Shown here: positions 12,486 through 24,495 of the stretch, in pieces | Layout of the letters: the number at the start of each line of letters is the position of its first letter | How positions within the stretch are numbered: the stretch's first letter is position 1 | Source: Hordeum vulgare subsp. vulgare | Taxonomy: Eukaryota > Streptophyta > Magnoliopsida > Poales > Poaceae | Length of the DNA: 64,000 nucleotides | Direction of reading: 5' to 3' | NCBI RefSeq assembly: GCF_904849725.1 | Contig: NC_058523.1 | Span: 167,320,689 to 167,384,688 of the forward strand | Notes under the pieces: generated by a model | Database searches by the model: none | Told to the model about the DNA's origin: nothing | What the model saw: only the letters and a program-made list of their open reading frames with translations | Made by a program: the position numbers and the translations under genes

Positions 12486-12656
12486 GCTTGTCCTCAAGCG
12501 AAAGCCTAGCTCAATAAATATGTCCACATGTTTACGGAGAGAGCTGTCGACAAAACAAGATACGAACATGCAGGCATCATGATCATGATCAGAACAGCAA
12601 TTCCAACATATAATCCCTCATGCTAAAGTGACAATTCCTTCACAAAGTAAAGTAAC

Positions 12657-12676
12657 AAACCCTAAACCCTAAACCC
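12657..12676. repeat. Short telomere-like repeat at the B deletion junction
   Basis: About two and a half copies of CCCTAAA, the plant telomere unit, lie exactly where remaining internal DNA meets a 5' LTR lacking its final 59 bp. The junction is visible by comparing 12674 onward with 11241 onward. It may be a break-repair scar or a chance internal sequence. Confidence 0.6.
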
Positions 12677-14135
12677 AACGAGGTGCAGAAGGATCTGACA
12701 AGTGGTTTTCAGCAAGGTAAATTCTGCAAGCACTGAAATTAACGGTAACAAGTAGTTGTGTGGTGAGATGATTCTTAGAAAGTAGCAAGTAACAAAAGTA
12801 ACAACGGTGAAGCAAAGTGGCCCAATCCCTTTTGTAGCAAGGAAAAGGCCTCGACAAAGTCTTACAGGAGAAAAAACACTCCCGAGGACACACGGGAATT
12901 TCTGTCATGCTAGTTTTCATCATGTTCATATGATTCGCGTTCGTTACTTTGATAGTTTGATATGTGGATGGACCGATGCTTGGGTACTGTTCTTACTTGG
13001 ACAAGCATCCCACTTATGATTAACCCCTCTCACAAGCATCCACAACTACGAAAGAAGAATTAAGACAAAGTCTAACCATAGCATTGAACTAGTGGATCCA
13101 AATCAGCCCCTTACGAAGCAACGCATAAACTAGGATTTAAGCTTGTGTCACTCTATCAACCCATCATCTACTTACTACTTCCCAATGCCTTCATCTAGGC
13201 CCAAATAAGGGCGAAGTGTTATGTAGTCGACGTTCACATAACACCACTAGAGGAAAAACAACATACAACACATCAAAATATCGAACGAATACCAAATTCA
13301 CATGACTACTTATAGCATGACTTATCCCATGTCCTCAGGAACAAAAGTAACTACTCACAAAGCATAATCATATTCATGATCAGAGAGGTAATGTGTAGCA
13401 TCAAGGATCTGAACATAAACTCTTCCACCAAGTAATCCAACTAGCATCAAGTACAAAGAGTAATTAACACTACTAGCAACCTTACAAGTACCAAAAGGAG
13501 TCGCGAGATGGAGATTGGTTACAAGTGAGGAACTAGGTTTTGGAGATGAGATGGTGTTGATGAAGATGTTGATGGTGATGAGTCCCCTCCGATGAGAGGA
13601 GTGTTGGTGATGATGATGGCGACGATTTCCCCCTTCGGGAGGGAAGTTTCCCCGGCAGGATCGACCTGCCGGAGCTTTGGATTGGTTCTGCTCAAGTTCC
13701 GCCTCGTGGCGGCGGCGAATCCTCTGAAAAGCCTCCTCCTGATTTTTCTCCGGACGAAACCCTTCTTGTAGCAAAAGGGGGAGCTAAAGGGCCAGCTCGG
13801 TGCCCACAAGCCCCCTAGGCGCGGCCGGGGGGTGGTCGCGCCTAGCAGGCTTGTGGCCACCTGCTGGCACCCCTCTGGCACTTCTTCGGCCTAGTATTTT
13901 TTATAAATCCCGAAAAAATCCTCGTTGATTTTCACGGTGTTTGGAGTTGCGCAGAATAGGTATCTCAAACTTGCTCCCTTTTCAGGCCATAATTCCAGCT
14001 GCCGGCATTCTCCCTCTTCATGTAAACCTTGCAAAATAAGAGAGAAAAGGCATAAGTATTGTACCGTGAAGTGAAATAACAGCCCAAAAAGCGATAAATA
14101 TCAACATGAAAATATGATGCAAAATGGACGTATCA
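12674..14135 (-). repeat. Element B 5' LTR (right copy, 3' end truncated)
   Basis: Matches 11241-12464 in the same orientation, and keeps the 235-bp block missing from the other copy. In element sense its last 59 bases and the primer site are missing. The C-rich inverted repeat is present again at about 13796-13860. Confidence 0.88.
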
Positions 14136-16415
14136 ATCGATTACATCTTCGTGAAGCTTCTCGACAAATTTGTCGTGATCATCATCAGCATTTCGAGATC
14201 TTGCAGGGTATCAATCGAATGCATGATGAGAAATGCCATCCTTGCCCCTCGATGATTTGTGTTTTCATCACCAACCTTTTTGCCTTCCCTCGAACACAAA
14301 CATGTTCGTGTTTTGTGTTATCCTTTGAGTTCCTTGCTAATTCATCTTATGTTATGTGCTACCTTGGAGTATTACTATCTGGTATGTCAAGAATGTCGTG
14401 AAACTGGCACACGTCTTAAGAATACTTGATATAGTAATACTTCTCGCCATCACCATTCATTTCTTGGTGACGTGTTATTTCAAACCGGAATACCAACAAG
14501 TGAACTCTGATGTGTGATCCCAATACTTATGGCAACCCTATTGCCTTGAGGTTAACAACTAATTGTTTCATTCTTGGTGTGTTGGGTATTGACTCATCAT
14601 TTTTGACATTGGTTGTGCTACTCCGTCCGTATTTCCGAGCGCACCATTCAACCAGTGTCTAATTGTTGTTGTTCCCTCGAGCATACGACATTATACCATT
14701 TGACTTGACAAATACTATCTCCTCGATATTATAAATATTGGGAATTCAACCCTGTCAAAATCTTGAGGGATTGTTGTTGAGCCCATTAGCCACACCCTCA
14801 ACTTCTACATGTTCCACGATCAAACTCTTGAAAGTATTATCCTTGTGCCTAGCTCATGAAGAATATGTTGGATAGAAGAAGTGTATTTCCCAAAGTTCAC
14901 GTGCACACTTTCCGCCGTGAATATGTGAAAGTTTTGTTTCGCTTCCTCTTGGGAAATACCAAATCATTCACGCATGTGCGAAGTGTTATATGTTTTGAAG
15001 GTTTGTTATCTTCACTTCATATAACTTCTCTTAGCACGCCAAGCCACTGACTGATTTGATCAAGGGAAAAGAAGTTCCTTCATAAGAGCTAATCCAGACT
15101 TACACAAGGAGCCTTGATATCCTCGATGATGGTTTCCAAATGAGAACTGAGTTGCATTTTGACGTAAGAATTCTATGTGGGCACGAATGTCTTAACATTG
15201 TGTTCATATGTCTTAAATTCGAACTCATAATTCAAGGATTGCTTGTGTAGTTCATATCCTGAGACTCCTGCATCATCATCTTTTCTTCTCAGGTATCTTG
15301 AGCCTAAGGTATCCTAACACCAATCGGATCTGAATCTCGGGCAGATATGATGGTTGGAACATTTTCCCAATAATTATAACTTTGGTCTTTATGTAACTTG
15401 GTACGGTGATGTCTTGTGTGGCACACCAGGCCGAAGGACCTATTGTTATAAACCCACCCATATGTAAGATTCGCCATCTTCCATGTGGAAACTATATGGC
15501 TTATTTTATAAGTTGTTATTGATGAATTCTTTGTGTACCCAAAGTCCAACCTTTATCTGATGACCATGTCGAAGCTACCCCGAAGCACGGATGTGGTACT
15601 TCAAATTTCAAGAGGAACATTGGAAGCGAAATGCTAAATTGTTCCTGATCAATTATCCAAACTGTATGGTACGGGTAAACATCATGATTCTTCTTTCCTC
15701 TTTATCTAAAAGTTTATGTACTTGATGACCAATCATGTATACCATACCCTATTTTTCCTTGGGAATGTTATACTTTAATCCCTGTGTGTGTGAACACATT
15801 TTCCCTTCCCATTGGTCTGTTTGACCTTTCTTGTGACTTAACTTATCTAAGCAGTGTTAATTCCCTCCTTAGGTAGAAATCTCGGTATACAACTCTGTGA
15901 GTAAAACCGTGTTACTATTGTGGATAACATTTCGGTAGCCGCCGGTGGAGAGCCTTCCCTATTGGTCCGCCTCGTTTCAACGAGGAGGAAAAATGGTTCT
16001 ATTCATCCCTCCTCCTTGGTACCAACGTTGTTGCCAACATAACTGACAGGTTATCCTCTGACATGTCTAGCTACCAATACCGTACAAGATGTCACCCCTT
16101 TGTCTACTCTCGGCCCACATGGTGGACCCATAACCCAAAGTTCCACAGGATTGAAACCTAACTCTCATGTACATCTTTGACTCCAAAGTATCCTTTTACA
16201 ATTGGCTTCGTATGGAATTCCAGAGCCATCGTTCAATGGACCAATCACTCTTCAGTCCGGATATATCCAACATGTTGTAGATCAAGTCCGCATTTATTCA
16301 TGACAAGCTGTAGGCTGCTCAGTCTCGTCAGAAGAGTCAGCATGACCATCATCATCAAGATATGGTCTGTTAACCTGGCGAAAAGGCTTATCTTTGTGTC
16401 ACACCAATAAGAGGT
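14136..16415 (+). other. Element H1 internal segment 2, non-coding except its last part
   Basis: About 2.3 kb of H1 between B and C. No gag, RT or RNase H is recognisable. From about 16255 the plus strand has decayed similarity to the integrase C-terminal region of H2 (34530-34700). The phrase corresponding to EKAYLRVTPLKG can be followed up to the C insertion. A small hairpin lies near 15973-15990 (CCTCGTTTCAACGAGG). The last five bases, GAGGT, are the left target duplication of C. Confidence 0.6.
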
Positions 16416-17938
16416 TGATACGTCTCCATCTTATCTATAATTTTTGATTGTTATATGCCAATATTCTACAACTTTCATATACTTTTGGCAACTTTTTATA
16501 CTATTTTTGGGACTAACATATTGATCCAGTGCCCAGTTCTTGTTTGTTGCATGTTTTTTGTTTCGCAGAATATCCATACCAAACGAAGTCCAAAAGCAAT
16601 AAAAAAACCTACGGGGATTTGTTTTTGGAATATTTATGATTTTTGGGAATAAGAATCAACATGAAACGATGCACGAGGAGGTCACAATCCCAAGAGGCGC
16701 CCCCTAGGGCGCGGCAGGCAGGCTTGTGACCAATCCCTAAGGCGGTTCGGGCCCTTATATAGCCGCAAGAAAGCTAATATCCGGAAGAAAATCATGTTAA
16801 AATTTCAGCCCAATTGGAGTTACGAATCTCCAGGAATTTAAGAAATGGTGAAAGCCAAAATCTGGGAGCGCACAAACAGCAGGACACAGAGAGAGAGAGA
16901 TCCAATCTCGGAGGGTTCTCGCCCTCCGCCGCCATGGAGACCATGGACCGGAGGGTAAACCCTTCTCCCATCTAGGGAGGATGTCAAGGACGAAGAAGAA
17001 GAAGGGGGCTCTCTCCCCCTCTCTCCCGACGGCACCGGAACCCCGCCCGGTACAACATTGTGTGACGGCGATCTACACAAACACCTCCGTCATCTTCACC
17101 AACACCTCCATCACCTTCCCCCATCTATATTCAGCGGTCCACTCTCCCGCAACCCATTGTACCCTCTACTTGAACATGGTGCTTTATGGTTCATATTATT
17201 ATCCAATGATGTGTTGCCATCCTATGATGTTTGTGTAGATTTTAGTTGTGCTATCGGTGATTGATGAATTGCTATGATTGGTTTAATTTACTTGTGGTTA
17301 TGTTGATGTCCTTTGGTGCCCATCATATGAGCGCGCGCGTGGATCACACCATAGGGTTAGTAGTATGTTGATAGGACTATGTATTGGAGGGCAAGGGTGA
17401 CAGAAGCTTCAGCCTAGCATAGAAATTGATGCATACGGGATTGAAGGGGGACCAATATGTCTTATTGCTATGGCTGGGTTTTACCTTAATGAACGTTAGT
17501 AGTTGAGGATGCTTGCTAATAGTTCCAATCATAAGTGCATAGAATTCCAAGTAAGGGATGACATGCTAGCATTGGCCTCTCCCACATAAAACTTGCTATC
17601 CGTCTAGTAACGTAGTCAATTGCTTAGGGACAATTCCGCAACTCCTACCACCACTTTTCCACACTCATTAAACTAACGTAATTGTTCCTTTTTCTAACAG
17701 CCCCTAGTTTTTCTTTACGTGTTCTTTATTTTGTTGCAGACCTATCCTGTCACCCCTACAAAGTACTTCCAGTTTCATACTTGTTCTAGGTAAAGCGAAC
17801 GTAAAGTGTGCGTAGAGTTGTATCGGTGGTCAATAGAACTTGAGGGAATATCTGTCCTACCTTTAGCTCCTCATTGGGTTCGACACTCTTACTTATCGAG
17901 AAAGGCTACAATTGATCCCCTATACTTGTGGATTATCA
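16416..17938 (+). repeat. Element C 5' LTR
   Basis: Matches 22546-24067 along its whole length with scattered differences. It carries a TATA-like TATATAG at 16756-16762. The 3' copy has lost this motif (TTCTTTGGCC near 22893). A GC-rich block with GGCGCCCCCTAGGGCGC precedes the TATA box. Confidence 0.95.
16756..16762 (+). promoter_or_regulatory. TATA box of the element C 5' LTR
   Basis: TATATAG lies just downstream of the GC-rich block in the 5' LTR. The equivalent position in the 3' LTR is mutated, so the copy that would drive the element is the one that kept the motif. Activity is inferred. Confidence 0.55.
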
Positions 17939-17949
17939 AGACCTTTTTC

Positions 17950-17967
17950 TGGCGCCGTTGCCGGGGA
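17950..17967 (+). other. Element C primer-binding site (Athila type)
   Basis: TGGCGCCGTTGCCGGGGA, 12 bases after the 5' LTR. The same 18-mer on the opposite strand serves element D (50027-50044). It is the standard Athila-lineage primer site, usually attributed to tRNA-Asp. Confidence 0.88.
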
Positions 17968-18061
17968 GCAATAGCGTGGGGTGAATATTCTCGTGTGTGC
18001 TTGTTTGCTTTATCACTAAGTAGATTTATTTGTTGTTCTAAGTTCTTCTCTATCTTTAGTT

Positions 18062-19353
18062 ATGGATATGGAACACGAAATACCAAAAAAATTAGGTGTA
18101 CTTGCTACTCATGGAGATGGGGAACCTCCTAAAACCCTCGATGCTCGTTATGTGGAAAATATTATGCAGTTCTTTAATAATCCTAAGAAAACCCCATTAA
18201 ATTATATAATGGGATACAGGTTGGATCAACATGAATACTTTAGGGATTATCGCTTGACTCAATAAGGGAAACTATTATGGGATCAAATTCATATGTTGAA
18301 ATGGTATGCTTGGGAGCTATGCTCGAGATATGATATTACTTGTTGCTCTAGGATGAAGGCTAAACACCTTGCCTTTTCTTGTAAATTTAATGCTAATGAA
18401 ACCTTGGCTTCTTATGCTAATGGTATATATGATTACTATCATGTGGAACAAATAGAGAGTTTGTTTCTTTTATGGGTGCTTATGAAATTGAAGCTCTATT
18501 AAAAAGGCATGATGATAATGATGATGATGCTTACCGATCTGAAAATTTGGTTATGCTTCGTTATTGTTATACTAATTATGAATATAATGCCCATATTGAT
18601 CGATTTATGGAGAAATTCTACGCTGCCCAAGAAGAGACTAATATTTTGCAGGAAACTATGGAAGAAGAAAATGTTGAAACTGTGAGCTCATTAGATGAAA
18701 AAGATGACGAGGAGAGCGAGGAATAAAAGGAGGAAGAGCGGACTAGCTACCCGTGCCCACCTTCTAATAAGAGTAACTCTTCAACTCATACATTTTTTAA
18801 TTTCCCTTCGTTCTTGCCGAAGGATGAATGCTATGTTGATTGCTATGATCCTTTGGATTCGTTTGAAATATCCCTTTTTGATGAACTTCATGCTTGCTAT
18901 GCTTGTGGCCATGATGCCAATATGAATGTTTCTTATGAAGATGAACTTGCTATAGTTCCTTATGTTAAACATGAAATTGTTGCTATCGCACCCACTTATG
19001 ATAGTCCTATTATCTTTTTGCACTCTCCCAACTACACTATATCGGAGAAGTTTGCTCTTATTAGGGATTACATAGATGGGTTGCCTTCTACTATTACACA
19101 CAATGATTTTGATGAATATAATATGCATATGCTTGCAGCTCCTACTTGCAATTATTATGAGAGAGGAACTACATCTCCACCTCTCTATGTTTCCAATACG
19201 ATAAAATTGCAAGAAACTGCTTATGCTATCTATTGGCCTTTACTTGATGTGCATGACTTGTTCTTTTATGACATGCCAATGCATAGGAAGAGGGTTAGAC
19301 TTCGTCATTGCGTGATATGTGTTACCTTGTGCTCACTACTAAATTACAAATAA
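18062..19353 (+). pseudogene. Element C gag-like ORF, broken
   Basis: A single decayed ORF starting MDMEHEIPKKLG at 18062. It has a TAA at 18263-18265, a one-base frameshift near 18465, a TAA at 18724-18726 in the new frame, and an end at 19353. The middle is very acidic (near 18500-18725, with runs of D and E). The C-terminal third is rich in Y, D and H with repeated cysteines. I recognise it only as the type of protein carried by non-autonomous Triticeae Athila relatives. No zinc knuckle or protease motif is visible, and its function is unknown. The primer site lies about 95 bp upstream. Confidence 0.65.
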
Positions 19354-20427
19354 TTGTTAATTAAAATTGGCTTTGATATACCTTGGGATCCGGGTGGATC
19401 CATTACTTGAGCACTTTATGCCTAGCTTAATGGCTTTAAAGAAAGCGTTGCCTCGGAGACAACCCAGAAGTTTTTTAGAGTCATTTATTTCTGTTGAGTT
19501 CTTTTGTATAGTTTAAAACCAAAAAATATAGAGGGAAACTTAAAACTTTTTCAAAAAGAGAAGCGATTGAAAGGTGATGCATTGCGGAAGTGAGGGTCGA
19601 CCTTGAACACTTGTGTTCATGCTCATGGAAACAATGTAGAATTTTTCATGGAAGTTTCTCGCAAAACTAATTATCCCCTTGTACAAATCCATTGTATTAT
19701 AAAAAATAATGTGCCAAGTAAAGCCTTTATGGATAGTTTGGGTGATAGTTGTTTGATCATGCTCAAAAAGACAGAAATTTAGTGCTCACGAAATTATTTT
19801 TAGTTCCCATCCCGGAAGAGATTTTGAGTTGATTCTTTTTGCTGCTGATTGATATGAAAATTTCCCTAAATTTGGTAATTGTTCGGAATTTTTGGAGTAT
19901 CATAAGTATGGTATGTGTTCAGATTACTACAGACTGTTCTGTTTTTGACAGATTCTGTTTTCTATGCATTGTTCTCTTATTTTGATGAATCTATGGGTAG
20001 TATCGGGGGGTATGAACCATGGTGAAGTTGGATTAAAGTAGATATAATGCTAATATGAATTTGGAATGAGTTCACAACAGTATTTAAAGTGGTGATTTAA
20101 TTTATTGTACTAACGGATCTCACGAAGGTTTTGTTGAGTTTTGTGTGATTGAAGTTTTCAAGTTTTGGGTGAGACCACGATGGATGAAGGAATAAGGAGA
20201 GGCAAGAGCCTAAGATTGGGGATGACCGAGGCACCCCAAGGTAATATTCAAGGAATACTCAAGCGTCTGAGCTTGGGGATGCCCCGGAAGGCATCCCCTC
20301 TTTCTTCTACAATCTATCGGTAATTTTACTCGGAGCTATATTTTTATTCGTCACATGATATGTGCAAATGCTTGGAGCGTCTTTTGTGTTTATTTTTACT
20401 TTTTCTTTTATGCACCATGCTGGTATG

Positions 20428-20615
20428 CAAAGTTGTCAGAATCGTGAGTCAAGTCTTAGAATCTTACGATCTTACGATCCAGACTAGCCCCTCCGATTCT
20501 ACGATTTTGCTCATAGAATATAAGTTTCTACGATCCTGATAGTTATGATTCTACGATTCACGATCCTAGCAACAGAGCTCCGATACAATTCAGAATCACG
20601 ATTCTGACAACTTTG
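20428..20615. mobile_element. hAT-like MITE with perfect 20-bp inverted ends and 8-bp TSD
   Basis: The 188-bp element begins CAAAGTTGTCAGAATCGTG and ends with the exact reverse complement, giving perfect terminal inverted repeats of 20 bp. The direct repeat CTGGTATG lies at 20420-20427 and 20616-20623. An 8-bp duplication with ends starting CA fits the hAT superfamily. It has no coding capacity. Inside, TACGAT or its close variants recur at least five times, like subterminal transposase-binding motifs. It is inserted in the non-coding part of element C. Confidence 0.9.
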
Positions 20616-22530
20616 CTGGTATGAGATAGTCCCTGGTTGATTTATAGAATGATCTTTGCACTTCACTTATACCTTTTGAGTATGGCTTTATAGAATGCTT
20701 CATGTGCTTCACTAATATCATTTGAAGTTTGGATTGCATGTTTCCCTACACATAGAAAACCGCCATTTGTAGAATTCTCTTTTGCTTCACTTATATTTGT
20801 TAGAGCAGGGCATATCTTTTGTAGAAAGAATTAAACTCTCATGCTTCACTTATACCTATTTAGAGAGTTAACAGGAGTTGGTCATTCACATGGTTAGTCA
20901 TAAAATCCTACATAAAACTTGTAGATCACTGAATATGATATGTTTGCTTCCTTGCAATAATTTTTCAACATAAAGATGTGATATTAGAGTCATGCTAGTG
21001 AGTAATTGTGTATTCGTAGAAATACTTGTGTTAAGGTTTGTGATTCCCGTAACATGCACGTATGGTGAACCGTTATGTGACGAAGTCAGAGCATGATGTA
21101 TTTATTGATTGTCATCCTTTGTGTGTGGAAGTCAGGATCGCGCGATGGTTAACTCCTACCAACCCTTCCCCTAGGAACATGCGTGTAGTACCTTGTTTCG
21201 ATGACTAATAGACTTTTGCAATAAGTATGTGAGTTCTTTATGACTAATATTGAGTCCATGGATTATACGCACTCTCACCGTTCCACCATTGCTAGCCTCT
21301 CTAGTATCGCGCAACTTTCGCCGGTGCATTACACCCACCATAAAACCTTCCTCAAAACAGCCACCATACCTACCTATTATGGCATTTCCATAGCCATTCT
21401 GAGATATATTGCCATGCAACTTCCATCGTTCCGTTTATTATGACACGCACCATCATTGTCATATTGCTTTGCATGATCGTAAGATAGCTAGCATGATGTT
21501 TTCATGGCTTGTCCATTTTTTTTATGTCATTGCTATGCTAGATCATTGCACATCCCGGTACACCGCCGGAGGCATTCATATAGAGTCATATTTTGTTCTA
21601 AATATCGAGTTGTAAGTAAATAAAAGTGTGATGATGATCATTATTAGAGCATTGTCCCATGTGAGGAAGTAATAAAAGAGGGCAATGAAGCCCAAATAAA
21701 AAAAAGAGGCCAAATAAGCCCACCAAAAAAAGAAAATAATAAAAAAAATGAGAGAAAATAGAGAAGGGACAATGCTACTATCCTTTACCACACTTGTGCT
21801 TCAAAATAGCACCATGATCTTCATGATAGAGAGTCTCCTATGTTGTCACTTTTCGTATGCTAGTGGGAAATTTTCATTATAGAACTTGGCTTGTATATTC
21901 CAATGATGGGCTTCCTCAAATTGCCTTAGGTCTTCGTGAGCAAGCGAGTTGGATGCACACCCGCTAGTTTCTTTTTGAACTTTCATACACTTATAGCTCT
22001 TGTGCATCTGTTGCATGGCAATCCCTACTCACTCACATTGATATCTATTGATGGGCATCTCCATATCCCGTTGATACGCCTAGTTTATGTGAGACTATCC
22101 CCTCCTTTTTTTCTTCTCCACAACCACCATATTATATGCCACCTATGGTGATATGTACATGGCTCACGCTCATGTATTGCGTGAAAGTTGAAAAGGTTTG
22201 AGAACACTAAAGTATGAAACAATTGCTTGGCTAAAACCGGGGTTGTGCGTGATTTAAATACGTTGTGTGGGGAAGATGGAGCATAGCCAGATTATATGAT
22301 TTTGTAGGGATAACTTTCTTTGTCCATGATATTTTGAGAAGACATGATTGCTTTGTTAGTATGCTTGAAATATTATTGTCTTTATGTCAAATGATAGACT
22401 TTTTCTTCGAATCACTCGTGTTTTAGTATTCATGCCATGATTAGATTATATGATCAAGATTATGCTAGGTAGCATTCCACATCAAAAATTATCTTTTTTA
22501 TCATTTACCTACTCGAAGACGAGCAGGAAT

Positions 22531-22545
22531 TAAGCTTGGGGATGC
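22531..22545 (+). other. Element C polypurine tract
   Basis: TAAGCTTGGGGATGC directly precedes the 3' LTR start TGATACGTCTCC. A near copy (GAGCTTGGGGATGCC) occurs inside the element near 20269. Confidence 0.8.
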
Positions 22546-24067
22546 TGATACGTCTCCATCGTATCTATAATTTTTGATTGTTTTATGTCAATATTCTACA
22601 ACTTTCATATACTTTTGGCAACTTTTTATACTATTTTTGGGACTAACATATTGATCCAGTGCCCAGTGCCAGTTCCTGTTTGTTGCATGTTTTTTGTTTC
22701 GTAGAATATCCATACCAAACGAAGTCCAAACGCAATAAAAAAACCTACGGGGATTTTTTTGGGAATATTTATGATTTTTGGGAAGAAGAATCAACGCGAA
22801 ACGATGCCCGAGGGGGTCATATGCCCAGGAGGCACGCCCCCCTAGGGCGCGGCAGGCAGGCTTGTGACCAATCCCTAAGGAGGTTGGGGGCCTTCTTTGG
22901 CCGCAAGAAAACTAATATCCGGAAGAAAATCGTGTTAAAATTTAAGCCCAATTGGAGTTACGGATCTCCGGGAATTTAAAAAACGGTGAAAGCCAAAATT
23001 TGGGAGCGCAGAAACAAAAGGACACAGAGAGAGATCCAATCTCAGAGGGGCTCTCGCCCCTATGCCGCCATGGAGAACATGGACCAAAGGGGAAACCCTT
23101 CTACCATCTAGGGAGGAGGTCAAGGAAGAAGAAGAAGAAGGGGGGCTCTCTCCCCCTCTCTCCAGGCGGCGCCGGAACGCCGCCCGGGACATCATCGTGT
23201 GACGGCGATCTACACCAACACCTGTGTCATCTTCACCAACACCTCCATCACCTTCCCCCATCTATATTCAGCGGTCCACTCTCCCGCAACCAACTGTACC
23301 CTCTACTTCAACATGGTGCTTTATGCTTCATATTATTATCCAATGATGTATTGCCATCCTATGATGTGTGAGTAGATTTTCGTTGTTCTATCGGTGATTG
23401 ATGAAGTGCTATGATTGGTTTAATTTGCTTGTGGTTATGTTGCTGTCCTTCGGTGCCCATCATATGAGCCCGCGCATGGATCACACCATAGGGTTAGTAG
23501 TATGTTGATAGGATAATGTATTGGAGGGCAAGGGTGACAGAAGCTTCAGCCTAGCATAGAAATTGATGCATACGGGATTGAAGGGGGGCCAATATATCTT
23601 ATTTCTATGGTTGGGTTTTACCTTAATGAATGTCAGTAGTTCCGGATGCTTGCTAATAGTTCCAATCATAAGTTCATAGAATTCCAAGTAAGGGATGACA
23701 TGCTACCAGTGGCCTCTCCCACATAAAACTTGTTATTGGTCTAGTAAATTGCTTAGGGACAATTCCGCAAGTCCTACCACCACTTTTCCACACTCGTTAA
23801 ACTAACGTAATTGTTCTTTTTTCTAACAACCCCTAGTTTTTATTTATGTGTTCTTTATTTTGTTGCAAACTTATCCTATCACCCCTACAAAGTACTTCTA
23901 GTTTCGTACTTGTTCTAGGTAAAGCGAACGTAAAGTGTGGGTAGAGTTGTATCGGTGGTCGATGGAACTTGAGGGAATATTTGTCCTACCTTTAGCTCCT
24001 CATTGGGTTCGACACTCTTACTTATCGAGAAAGGCTACAATTGATCCCCTATACTTGTGGGTTATCA
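22546..24067 (+). repeat. Element C 3' LTR
   Basis: The 1522-bp partner of 16416-17938, ending TTATCA and followed at once by the target duplication GAGGT. Reading frames that appear to run from this LTR into 24073 onward are chance fusions with H1. Confidence 0.95.
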
Positions 24068-24072
24068 GAGGT

Positions 24073-24459
24073 GCACACCGTTTTGGGATCAATGGCAATT
24101 TAGCTCCTCGCTATATTGGTCCTTTCACTGTTCTCGAAAGGCGTGGAAAAGTAGCTTATCAATTGGAACTGTCGGCAAACCTTTCTCAGGTTCACGATGT
24201 CTTTCATGTGTCTCAGCTCCGCCGCTGCTTCAAGGATCCTATTTGAGCAGTGGATCATGATATGCTTGAGCTGCAATAAGACCTCTCTTATAAAGAGCAG
24301 CCGGTCCGCGTTCTCGACCATGCTGAACGTAAGACTCGTCGCAAAGCCACGAAGTTCCTTAAAGTGCAGTGGTCAAATCATTCTGAATATGAAGCCACTT
24401 GGGAAAGCGCGGATCATCTTCGTGATGAATACCCCGAGCTTTTTCCTTGTACCTCTTAA
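24073..24459 (+). pseudogene. Element H1 pol tail (integrase C-terminus and chromodomain-like end)
   Basis: Encodes the end of a chromovirus polyprotein. It runs from the GAHRFGINGNLAPRYIGPF region, through VHDVFHVSQLRRC, to a chromodomain-like block (FLKVQWSNHSEYEATWE). Stops occur at 24244-24246 (TGA) and about 24279 (TAA), and the natural end is at 24457-24459. The corresponding parts of A (1375-1692) and H2 (34680-35100) are clearly alike. The upstream part continues, decayed, in 16255-16415 before C interrupted it. Confidence 0.85.
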
Positions 24460-24481
24460 TTCTCGGGACGAGAATTCTTGT

Positions 24482-24495
24482 TAGTAGGGGAGAGT
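24482..24495 (+). other. Element H1 polypurine tract
   Basis: TAGTAGGGGAGAGT immediately precedes the 3' LTR start TGTGGCGCC. Composition and position match the tract of H2 at 35102-35115. Confidence 0.75.

Larger units (their letters stand above)
11182..14135 (-). mobile_element. Element B: Athila-type Gypsy, internally deleted (TSD ATCGA)
   Basis: A minus-strand element bounded by TGATGACCCACAAG on the left and GACGTATCA on the right. ATCGA lies on both sides (11177-11181 and 14136-14140). The minus-strand LTR start TGATACGTCC is typical of grass Athila relatives. The LTR copies are 11182-12464 and 12674-14135, but only about 200 bp of internal DNA remains between them, next to the 3' LTR. 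The primer site, gag and pol are gone, together with the last 59 bp of the 5' LTR. It is therefore a dead remnant. Confidence 0.9.
19354..22545 (+). other. Element C non-coding 3' region
   Basis: About 3.2 kb without a credible gene. It holds decayed Athila internal sequence (about 19570-19760), a strong hairpin with an internal polypurine-like motif at 20268-20300, the MITE at 20428-20615, and a spaced inverted repeat AGCATTGTCCC/GGGACAATGCT at about 21648 and 21767. It ends at the polypurine tract. Confidence 0.65.
16416..24067 (+). mobile_element. Element C: non-autonomous Athila-type Gypsy (TSD GAGGT)
   Basis: Complete plus-strand element of 7652 bp. LTRs of 1523 and 1522 bp start TGATACGTCTCC and end TTATCA. 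GAGGT flanks it at 16411-16415 and 24068-24072. It has an Athila-type primer site, a decayed gag-like ORF, about 3.2 kb of non-coding DNA carrying a MITE, and a polypurine tract. There is no protease, RT or integrase, so movement would have depended on proteins of another Athila element. Confidence 0.95.

Noticed and set aside
14618..14640. CTCCGTCCGT word resembling a Stowaway end
   Set aside because: No matching inverted end or TA duplication within a plausible distance.
21648..21777. Possible second MITE with AGCATTGTCCC/GGGACAATGCT ends
   Set aside because: The ends are only 11 bp, no target duplication is evident, and flanks look like ordinary Athila internal sequence.
23935..24246. Apparent continuous ORF joining the C LTR to a pol tail
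   Set aside because: The frame crosses the C/H1 boundary at 24067 and is a chance fusion; the pol tail belongs to H1.
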